The translations under genes and the position numbers were made by a program. Below, in pieces: positions 20,408 through 27,701 of a stretch of 27,701 nucleotides of DNA; position 1 is the first letter of the stretch, and every line of letters begins with the position of its first letter. The notes beneath the pieces are model-generated. The model was not told the DNA's origin, ran no database searches, and saw only the letters and a program-made list of their open reading frames with translations. Source of the stretch: CAZVAP01 sp964625125 (GTDB lineage Bacteria; Patescibacteriota; Gracilibacteria; Absconditabacterales; Absconditicoccaceae); assembly GCA_964625125.1 (NCBI GenBank), contig CAZVAP010000005.1, positions 1 to 27,701 on the forward strand, in the 5' to 3' direction.

Positions 20408-21043
20408 ATGCTAAAATATGTAATTTTTGATTTTGATTGAACATTAGTAAATAGTATGAAAGATACTGTGAAATTGGTTGTAGATGAACTTACTAAAATA
20501 GATAAGAATTTAGATGAAGATTATATAAGATATGTTTTTAAAACTACAATGTGAATGAGTTTAAAAGAACAGCTAAAAATACTATTTCCCAATAAAATGG
20601 AAAATGAAATTTCTGATTTTTTAAAAAAATTATATGATAAACTTTGAGCTCTAAAATATAATCTTTTTCCAGGTGCAAAAGAAGTTATTTTAAACTTATC
20701 TAAAGATTATCAATTGTTTATAACTACTTGAAATTCTACTCAAGCTGTAAAGAAGACTTTATCTAGAGAAAATTTACTAGATTATTTTTCATTAATTTTA
20801 GGTTCTGATAAACTTCTTAAATGACCAGAGCATATTAATGAATTTAAATATTTTACTTGAGATGATGAATTTGAAAAGAAAGCTATTTATATATGAGATT
20901 GAAATATAGATTATCAAATAGCTAAAAAATTTGGTATTAAATTTGTTAAAATAAAAGATGATGAAGAAGGTAGCTATGACTATGTAATTGATAATATAGC
21001 TGATTTACTTAGTTTAGATATTTTTAAATGAAAAAAATTATAG
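20408..21043 (+). CDS. HAD-superfamily phosphatase (phosphoglycolate phosphatase-like)
   Basis: 211 aa. HAD motif I is DFDGTLVNS with nucleophile Asp8 and acid/base Asp10; motif II is ITTGNS; the motif III Lys lies in LLKGPEH; and motif IV is GDGNIDYQIA with the metal-binding acids. The size and helical cap between motifs I and II match subfamily I (Gph/PpaX/beta-phosphoglucomutase-like). The substrate cannot be named. ATG follows TTAATTTTTAAAA. The 3' end overlaps murG by 16 nt, so the two are probably translated together. Confidence 0.88.
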
Positions 21044-22080
21044 CTTTTGCTTGATGATGAACTTGAGGACATATATTTCCTATTAAATCATTGATAGAAA
21101 GATTACCAAAGCATAATTATAAAATTTTATGGTTTGGTGAAAAATGAAAGCTTGAAGAAAAAATATCAAAACAGCTTAAAGATGCAGGTTATGATATAGT
21201 GTTTTTACCTATTTTATCTGGAAAAATAAGAAGAGATAAAACCTTAAAAGCTTTTAGTTTAAATTTTCTTGATATATTTAAAAATCTAATTGGATTGTGG
21301 CAAAGTATTTACTATATTTTAAAATATAAACCTGAATTAATTTTTTCTAAGTGATGATATGTAGCTTTTACTCCTTCTTTAGCAGGAAAAATCTTGTGAA
21401 AAAAAATTTATTTACATGAGTCTGATACAGTTCCTGGTTTAGTTAATAAACTTGTTGGAAAATTTGCTAATAAAATTTTTTTGTGATTCGATGAAGCTAT
21501 AAAATATTTTGATAAAAATAAAGTAAAGGTAGTAGGGCAGATTTTATCTCCATTAATTGAAAAAATTAAATTACCAAAAGAAACATCTTCTAAAACTAAT
21601 TTATTGATTGTATGATGAAGCCAATGAGCTAAAGTTTTAATACAAACAATTTATAACTTATTGAAGAAGGGATATTTGCAAGAATTTAATATTTATGTGG
21701 TAGGCTGATTACTAAATAAAGATAATATTTTTAAGGATTTTACAAATGTTAATTTTTATGAATTTTTGCCACAAGAAAAATTATTTGAACTTTATGCATT
21801 AGCAGATTTAAGTATCACAAGAGGTTCTGCAACATCTTTAGCAGAACAGGATTATTTTAATATAAAAAAAATAATAGTTCCTTTGCCATATACTGGTTGA
21901 AATCATCAATATTATAATGCTTTAGCTTATGAAAAAAACTGAGATTTGGTTTTATCTCAGTTAGATCAAGACTTTGAAAATAAGTTGTTAAGCTTTTTAA
22001 ATAAATTTAAAGGATTTAAAAAGAAAAAAAAATTAAATCACCTAGCAAATAAAGTTGAGGAAATTATCACTTTTCTATAA
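21028..22080 (+). CDS. murG: UDP-GlcNAc:lipid I N-acetylglucosaminyltransferase MurG
   Basis: 350 aa, the usual size. MurG adds GlcNAc to lipid I at the inner face of the membrane, making lipid II, the substrate of the PBPs. Seen: GGGTGGHIFP at 9-18; SKGGYVAFTPSLAG; HESDTVPGLVN at 130-140; GGSQGA at 196-201, the donor-binding turn; TRGSATSLAE with Glu273; and NHQYYNA at 292-298. These cover both halves of the GT-B fold. The start overlaps the HAD gene. The stop overlaps the convergent minus-strand gene by 17 nt, with no terminator between them. Confidence 0.96.
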
Positions 22081-22588
22081 CTAAATTAAATGTCTTAGGG
22101 GGTATAGGTTTATAATTTTTGTCACATTGTTTAGTATAATTTGAACTGTATTTTATGTTTAGATTAACAAATTTCTTTTTTAATTTAGTTAAAAAATCTT
22201 CTAAAAAATCTTCAATTTGATTTTTTCGTTTAAAGGGTATATCATCTATATATAAAGGTTTAGAGTGATATTTTTTATACCATATTGTAAAGCCAGTAAG
22301 GATTATTAATTTTATAAGATTAATTTGGTTTATTCCATAAAAATTTGGTATTTCCACTATTTTATTTTCATTTGTTTCTAATGCTTTAGCTAATTTAGCA
22401 GGATAGTCATTTTTGGAAGCTCAAATAGTTAATCAATATGGTCAATCAAAAATTTTACAATCAATACCTGCTTTCTTTATTTTTTCTATTCGGTTGTTTA
22501 TTTCACTTTCTTCCCAGTTAATTATAGTATCTATTATTTCAGGAGTTATTGAGAGATTATTACTTTTTTCTTGTTTCTCAAAGTTCAT
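22064..22588 (-). CDS. Unknown protein C of the VirB4 operon (174 aa)
   Basis: On the minus strand, ATG at 22588 to TAA at 22064-22066; the last codon before the stop is TGA (Gly), so the protein ends VIEKG. It is soluble and basic. Layout: a helical N-terminus; a middle stretch SKNDYPAKLAKALETNENKIVEIPNFYGI; a hydrophobic helix NLIKLIILTGFTI; a Lys-rich helix; then two strands, VNLNIKY and TFNLVIEK. The same order occurs in the two genes before it, so they may be paralogs. In-frame CGA codons at 22226 and 22490 could be Trp under the Absconditabacterales code. It starts inside the preceding gene (29-nt overlap). Confidence 0.7.
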
Positions 22589-22859
22589 AATAAATAGTTA
22601 TATTGTAAAATTCATTTTTTTTATTCTCAGTTCTTATTCCAATTTTATTAATACTTTCATCTTTTGGGTTTGATTTGAAAAGCTTCCATATTAGATTTAA
22701 TAATCCTTTTAAATCTCTTCTATTTGTGATTATAATATTTTTTATATAGCTAGCATGCTCATTCTTTAGATTATTTATATAAAGTTTTGTTTTTTGTTCT
22801 GTGCAGAGTATAATTAATGAGATTATAAAATTACCAAAAATTTTTATACCATTTTCCAT
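22560..22859 (-). CDS. C-terminal part of broken protein B (99 aa)
   Basis: On the minus strand, ATG at 22859 (or TTG at 22871) to TAA at 22560-22562; the frame passes one TGA (Gly) at 22578. It starts MENGIKIFGNFIISLIIL, followed by LYINNLKN, a helical stretch and the strands NKIGIRT and EFYNITIYYEL. These match the layout of the C-terminal halves of proteins A and C. It is in the same frame as the 72-aa piece upstream, separated by one TAG. The two together (22560-23093, 178 codons) are about as long as protein C, so this is probably the second half of one gene. Confidence 0.5.
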
Positions 22860-22874
22860 ATTCAGGATCAAATT

Positions 22875-23093
22875 CTATTTCTTCTGGTTTTTATTGTTTG
22901 TTGAGTATAAAATTTTTTCTTCTTTATTTACTCCGTTGGGAGTTTCCTTTATAGATATTTCCTTTATAGATATTTCCTCTATAGGAGCTGGTGGGTTAGA
23001 AAATAATTCAGCTAGTTCTTTTGCTGTATCTTCAGATATTCCAAAGGATTTAAGCTTATTTACACTTTCTTGTATTTTTTCTTTTTCTAGCAT
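22875..23093 (-). CDS. N-terminal part of broken protein B (72 aa)
   Basis: On the minus strand, ATG at 23093 to TAG at 22875-22877. It starts MLEKEKIQESVNKLKSFGI and has SEDTAKELAELFSNPP, similar to the matching part of protein C. A 15-bp tandem repeat codes for EISIKEISIKE. In the -1 frame near the end, an uninterrupted stretch reads PEEIEFDPEYGKWYKNF, using codons common in this genome, and then runs into the next piece after a +1 shift. Two indels, in a run of five A's and a run of five T's, would restore one 178-codon gene. Either the gene is decaying or the assembly has homopolymer errors. Confidence 0.5.
   Translation of the reverse strand: MLEKEKIQESVNKLKSFGISEDTAKELAELFSNPPAPIEEISIKEISIKETPNGVNKEEKILYSTNNKNQKK
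22943..22985 (-). repeat. 15-bp tandem repeat (2 perfect copies, third imperfect)
   Basis: The plus-strand unit TTTCCTTTATAGATA occurs at 22943-22957 and 22958-22972; a degenerate third begins at 22973. It encodes the EISIK repeat of protein B in frame. Confidence 0.9.
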
Positions 23094-23137
23094 TCTTAGT
23101 TTTATTAAAAAGTAAAGAGTAATAATGCTTTTTAATT

Positions 23138-23818
23138 TTATTTTTTAATATTAATTATCTTCATTTTTTTTAGAGTTAAAGTAATAGTGAAATAATTTTT
23201 AATTAGTCTATTATTTTCTGTTGTTTGCTTTTTTGCTGTGATTTTAATTTTAATATTAGGTGTAGATCTAGGTGGAATTTTTGCCTTATTGATAGAATAA
23301 AGAGCATTGTTTATAATTTTTTCTATTGTTTCTTTATTATTTTTGATTTCAGAAATTATTTTCTTTTTCTTTTTTCCAGGGACATTTTTTAGTTTAATCT
23401 TTTCAACTCTTGAATCTGTATGAAGAGTATAAATAATTCACATTATTAGAAGGGGAATATACTCTTTGTATTTAAGACCACATAAGTTTTCATTTAGATA
23501 AACTATCTTGTTATTAAATTTTTTATTGTTATCTAGTGTTTCAGCTAAGTCTCAGCATATTCTATCTACAATTTTTTTATGTTTATCTTCATTGCTAATC
23601 AATAAGTGGAATTCAAGGTTATCATAATATGTTGTGGTTATGCTAAATTTTGCTTTGTTTAATAAGTTTTTCAAATTGCTTATAATTTCTTCTATGTTAG
23701 GTATATTGTTATCTGAGCTAGTATCTAAATAAAAAAGTTGTGATATAGTATCTTCCATAAATTTTTTTAATTTGTCTTTTGGCGTCTTGGGTGGTTCTTG
23801 TATTTTTAAAAAATTCAT
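23138..23818 (-). CDS. Unknown protein A of the VirB4 operon (226 aa)
   Basis: On the minus strand, ATG at 23818 (after TTAAATTAAA) to TAA at 23138-23140. It starts 6 nt after the VirB4 stop, so it belongs to that operon. No family is recognised. Layout: a Lys-rich helical N-terminus; a strand pair ITTTYYDNLEFHLLIS; KIVDRICGDLAETLDNN; NNKIVYLNENLCGL; the hydrophobic stretch YIPLLIMGIIYTL; a very basic helix PGKKKKKIISEIKNNK; and strands NIKIKIT and YFTITLTLKK. The order matches proteins B and C downstream. Roles in the secretion machine or as unrelated cargo are both possible. Confidence 0.72.
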
Positions 23819-23824
23819 TTTAAT

Positions 23825-25858
23825 TTAAGTAGTAATAAAATCTTCTTCATAAGGACTAGCAAGAACTTTCATTGCTACATGTTGAGGACCAGCAAATAAA
23901 AGTCATTCTCATACATTAGCACTTACTAAAAAGTTTTTTTCAGCTTCAGATAGGTTAAATACTTTATCTAACGATTTTATACTAGCAGTTGATTGTTTAA
24001 GAAGTATTTGCATTGAGGCATTGGATACTATAGGTTTTCCATATGGTGAGTTTAGAAAATCTTCTACATCTTGAGTAATTGTAGTAATTCCAAGCTTGTA
24101 TTTTCTTGCTCTTTTGATTAGTCCAAATAAAAAGTTAGCAGCCATATCATGTTTCATCATAATCCAAGCTTCATCAACTACTAGCAATCTTTTTTTCTTT
24201 TTAGCTCTTACTTTTGTCCATATATAATTTAAAATATTATACATTGCAGGAGTTTTTAAAGCATCTTCTAGGTCTCTAATGCTAAACACAGTTAATCAGC
24301 TATTTAAATCTACATTTGTATAATTGTTAAATAAATTTCCAAATGTTCAAGTTACATATTTACTTAATTTTATAGCTAATAATTGTCCTCATTCTGTTCA
24401 TTCTAATACTGCCAATAAATCTTCCATTTTAGGTGGAGTCTTTCATTCAGGATTAGAATTGAAGTCTATTTCTTTCAAAGCATATGTTTGTTGTATGGCT
24501 TTATCCAAAATAGCTTCTTCTTCTGGAGTTAGTCATCAAATTAGTACAGAAATTAATCCAATTAATTCCATAATTTTACTTCTTAAAAGGTCTCATTCTT
24601 CATAATCAATATCTTCTAATTTTGGTGGTAGGTCGAAAGGATTAATATAATGGTGAGAGTTTACAGATACATTAATATAAGTTCCTCAAACTTTATCTAC
24701 TAATGCTTTGTATTCATTTTCAGGATCGATTACTATTACTTCAGTTCAAAGTAGTAAATATCTTAAAATTTCTAACTTTGTAGTAAATGATTTACCAGCA
24801 CCTGATGTAGCTAATATTATACTATTGTGATTAGGTAATTTTTTACTAAATCTATCAAAAATGACTAAAGAAGAAGAATGTAAATTTATTCAATATAAAA
24901 TTCAGCTTTCATCAATTAAATCATTACTTATAAATGGAAAGCTTCCTCATAATGAAGTAGATATCATACTTCTATAAATTCCTAATTCATCTTTACACAC
25001 AGGGGTAGTGCTATGAAAACCTTCATCCATTCTAAAGCTAGCTCTTTTTACATTTATTGCATATGTTTTCATAGTTTGTTCAAATTTTTTAGAAAATATT
25101 TCTAGGTTATTGTCTGGATTAAATTTTTTTTCTCTTCAAGTTTCTTCTGAATATAAAGTTGTATAGCAAGATGTTTGAAAGTATTTTTCTTCTCCTGTTG
25201 CTAATTTTGTTAAAATATTTTGTATATCTTGATATTCAATTTCTATGTCTTTATCTATGGTTCTTCATTTTTCCATAGCATCTCTTATTTCTCATTTTAA
25301 TTGGGTTGCTCTTTTTTTAAGAGCACTTTGGATATCAGCTCTTTCGGTAGGGTATATAAACCAACTAGTATCATATTTTCATTCTAAGTTTATTAGTCAT
25401 TTTGTCCATAAAAAGTCGATAACAGAAGGGTAGGAATTAATATAATATGTTCTTGCATACATTCATGAAACATTTATTTCATTTACTCATACATCAAAAG
25501 AAGAGGGAGAGATTTTTTGAATTAAATTTGCATTTGCTCTTTCAAATTCTTGGTCTTGTTTTATTAGATAATTTCTTAATTCACTAGTTAGTTTGCTGTC
25601 AGAATATTCTTCATCTGACATTTGTAAAAATTGCTTAATTTGTTCCTCTAAACTTTTATTTTTTTCATTTTTTTGTTGATTGGTTTGTTTAGAGGAGTTA
25701 GTAGTAGTGCTTGCTGTAGGAAAAAGTAAATCAAAAATTTTATCAAAAAAACCTTTTTTTTCTTCTTTTTGTGTTTGCTTTTTTTTGGTGTAGTTAGGAT
25801 ATCATCAATTTTTTATTTGAGTTGAATAGTTTCAATCATATATTTTTTCTTTGTACAT
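23825..25858 (-). CDS. VirB4-family type IV secretion/conjugation ATPase
   Basis: 677 aa on the minus strand, ATG 25858 to TAA 23825-23827. VirB4/TraC-type ATPases power assembly or substrate transfer in type IV secretion systems at the inner face of the membrane. The N-terminus (1-90) is low-complexity, with a Thr/Ser/Gln/Lys linker. A central domain ends in ESGILYGIN. Walker A is ATSGAGKS with Lys356. The segment VIVIDPENEY is typical of the family. Walker B is LLVVDEAW with Asp562/Glu563. ITQDVEDFL and the end motif LSEAEKNFL...GEGLLFAG are also diagnostic. The TraC-like gene lies 12 nt upstream. No VirD4, VirB6 or pilin is visible here. Confidence 0.92.
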
Positions 25859-25870
25859 TTATTTTGAAAA

Positions 25871-26563
25871 TTAATTTATTAAAATTTCACTTTGTTTTTT
25901 TATTGATAGTGGATTATATACCTCAAATAATAAAGCAACAATCTCCTTAAGATCCAATCTTTTTGTTTGTAATCATAATCATTGTAATCAACTTTGAACT
26001 AAGCTAACTCTTTGATTTAAGTGTTTTTTATTTTTGTATAATTGTCTTAAGTTATTTGCGATACTTTCGGCTGTTTGGGTATTTGATAGGGCAGATAATA
26101 ATTTAGTAAATTGATTTTCTCTAATATGAGCTTTATCATCAAATCCATAATAAGGGACTACTACATAAAATTCTTTTGAAAATAACAAACCTTGACTATC
26201 ATTTAATCTTTGTAAGAAATCGAAATATTGTTCTCATTGCCATTTTAAAACTTCATTATCAATTTTTTCAATATTTTGTTTTACAAAATTTAAGTAATTA
26301 GTTAAATCCAAGTAAGTTGACCTTAATACTATTTGTATTGGGAAATCTAAAGTATTTAGAAATCTTGCATATCTATCAGCTATTATTTGTTGTTCTTCAA
26401 TATTTTTTAAGTCTAAGTTTAATCAACTACATTTTATAATAGCCCTAAGTCATCAATCTTTCATTATAATTGTATCTCATCTAATTTCTTGGATTGGTAA
26501 ATATTTGTCTGTTGATTCAGCTAATTCTTTATCATTTCTTACTTTAGAATTTTCTTTTTTCAT
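25871..26563 (-). CDS. TraC-like protein (VirB4 N-terminal-domain family), 230 aa
   Basis: On the minus strand, ATG at 26563 to TAA at 25871-25873. The segment YLPIQEIRGDTIIMKDGGLRAIIKCSG, then NTLDFPIQIVLRS, resembles the TraC-like proteins found next to VirB4 in many CPR genomes. These correspond to the N-terminal domain that precedes the ATPase in longer VirB4/TraC proteins. It has no Walker motifs, so it probably partners the ATPase encoded next. Its start shares one base with the MscS stop (TAATG), and the VirB4 start follows after 12 nt: a tightly coupled trio. Confidence 0.8.
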
Positions 26564-27483
26564 TATTTATTACTTTTTTTCATAAATAAAAGAGTTTTTA
26601 ATAATGTTTGATCATTTTTATCAAATGTAATTACAGTATGTGGGTATGGAATAACAATATCATTTTCATCAAATGCTTTTTTGATAGCATCATTTACTTT
26701 GCTTATTGCTACAGGTGCTGGAATTTCTCAGTTAGGGTCAATATAAAATAAAGTTTTTAAATTAATTCAGCTATCACCAAATTCATCAGTGATTACATTT
26801 ATTTTGTCTTTTTGTACTAAGAAAGATAAATTTTGTAGTGTATTTATAATTATATTTTTAGCTTTTTCTAAGTCAGTATCATAATGAACTGATACAATAG
26901 TTTCTAATCTTATAAATTCTTCAGTTGTAAATGTTTTAATTGGTGAAGTGATTAAAGTTAAGTTTGGAATTATTACTTTTTGATTGTTAAATTCTCTTAA
27001 GATAGTGTATCTAATAGTAATTTCTTCTATTTTTCAAAAATAATCTACTGGTCATTCTACTTTGATAATATCACCTAAAGTATAATCTCTTGTTGTTAAA
27101 ATTAAAATACCAGCAATCATATTTCATAAAATCTCTTTAAAAGCAAGTCAGATACCAAATGATAATCAACCAAGTAAAATTCATACATCAAATCCTAATA
27201 TTTCAAATCAAATAAAAGTAGAGAAAGTAACTAAAGTATAGAAAATAATATCTCATACTAAGTTTCATACTTTACCAACATATTCTTCATCTTCTATTAT
27301 AGAATTTTTAATAATTTTTTTTCTAACAGAACTAGCTATTGCTTTTGAAATTATTATTAGAAAACCTACTACTATTATTGCTAGAAATAATTTTCCTACG
27401 AAAACAACGAATGGATTGTTTAAAAATTCACTCAGTCAGCTTTGTGCAGCTTGTTGGGCAGTTTGAGTAATCTGTTCTTTCAT
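26563..27483 (-). CDS. mscS: Small-conductance mechanosensitive channel (MscS family)
   Basis: 306 aa on the minus strand, ATG 27483 to TAA 26563-26565. MscS channels open on membrane tension and release solutes during osmotic downshock. Three hydrophobic segments are seen: about 23-44, 68-88 and 92-117. The last, LLGGLSFGIGLAFKEILGNMIAGILIL, is the Gly/Ala-rich pore helix, and it is followed by the beta-domain motif YTLGDIIKVEG. Several pore glycines are TGA. The C-terminal alpha/beta domain ends IPYPHTVITF, as usual. It is the first gene of the operon with the TraC-like and VirB4 genes; whether it serves them or only shares the promoter is unclear. Confidence 0.93.
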
Positions 27484-27534
27484 TAGTTTATGTTTTTTAC
27501 ATTGATAAAATGAATTTACATAAGAATTGCTTAA

Positions 27535-27562
27535 ATTTTACTTAATAACTTTATTTTGTCAA
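27535..27562 (-). promoter_or_regulatory. Promoter of the mscS-traC-virB4 operon
   Basis: On the minus strand TTGACA (27557-27562) is a perfect -35; after 16 nt comes TAAAAT (27535-27540), one mismatch from TATAAT. The mscS ATG is 51 nt downstream. This is the best sigma70-type promoter in the window. Confidence 0.6.
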
Positions 27563-27599
27563 AAAAAACTTTTCTTTAGTTGTTTACATATAAAATTTT

Positions 27600-27662
27600 A
27601 TAGTTTTGTTTTGTAAAAACTATTTAATCTTATTTTAAGTGAATGATTTATTTTAAAATAAA
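27600..27662. repeat. Inverted repeats upstream of the mscS promoter
   Basis: ATAGTTTT (27600-27607) pairs with AAAACTAT (27616-27623) over an 8-nt loop. TTTATTTTAAAATAAA at 27647-27662 is a perfect 16-bp palindrome. Both lie upstream of the -35 box. They may be operator-like sites or chance in AT-rich DNA. No gene is seen between 27484 and 27701. Confidence 0.4.
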
Positions 27663-27701
27663 AAACTTGAAAAATATATCTAAATGTTTATATTACATCT
27701 T

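Noticed and set aside
22886..22896. Programmed -1 frameshift site in protein B
   Set aside because: The slip sequence T-AAA-AAC lacks the X-XXY-YYZ identity, no stimulatory hairpin is seen, and a second shift would also be needed; error or decay is simpler.
22413..23115. Plus-strand open frames opposite the virB4 operon
   Set aside because: They mirror minus-strand genes with better codon use and proper operon spacing, and read as Phe/Ser/Ile-rich noise. The same applies to 24324-24605 and 25245-25433.

Overview
The window is AT-rich DNA from a bacterium that reads TGA as glycine. The proof lies in conserved motifs: the RecG Walker A (QGDVGSGKT), the DnaX Walker A (GPRGTGKT), the PBP KTGT box, MurG GGGTGGH and LspA GGLGNLIDR all need Gly where TGA stands. 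Only TAA and TAG end genes. This code occurs in Gracilibacteria and Absconditabacteria (SR1) of the Patescibacteria/CPR. One CGG codon falls on the conserved Trp of the exonuclease III N-terminus (S-W-N-V-N-G), which points to the Absconditabacterales code, where CGA/CGG are read as Trp. Reading TGA as stop would break almost every gene here into pieces. Two 100-N runs (6601-6700, 12618-12717) are scaffold gaps.

Layout. (1) 1-6327, plus strand, is a surface/secretion block: the C-terminal 1102 residues of a giant protein with a calcium-binding loop and Gly-rich tail, a 55-aa lipoprotein that carries the same tail on a 33-bp perfect DNA repeat, and a 935-aa Cys-rich secreted protein with a poly-Gly hinge. 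(2) 6335-6600 holds two facing terminators and, on the minus strand, tRNA-His and tRNA-Cys. (3) 6701-22080, plus strand, is a compact housekeeping run: an unknown protein cut by the gap, recG, rpmA, a membrane zinc-ribbon protein, an MTA/SAH nucleosidase, dnaX, a class B penicillin-binding protein, exonuclease III, lspA, a tiny ORF, a 661-aa unknown protein, a SufC-like ABC ATPase, a polytopic membrane protein, a HAD phosphatase and murG. (4) 22064-27483, minus strand, is one apparent operon behind a good sigma70-type promoter (27535-27562): an MscS channel, a TraC-like protein, a VirB4 ATPase, then three small proteins that look like diverged paralogs of one another. The middle one is broken.

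How the parts fit. PBP, MurG and LspA serve peptidoglycan synthesis and lipoprotein maturation. RecG, DnaX and exonuclease III serve replication and repair. The block at 1-6327 and the VirB4 operon are the parts most likely to concern the cell surface and contact with other cells, which fits the epibiotic or predatory life described for Absconditabacteria, but that role is inferred. Many starts lack a Shine-Dalgarno sequence and instead follow a TTAATT...AAA-ATG context.
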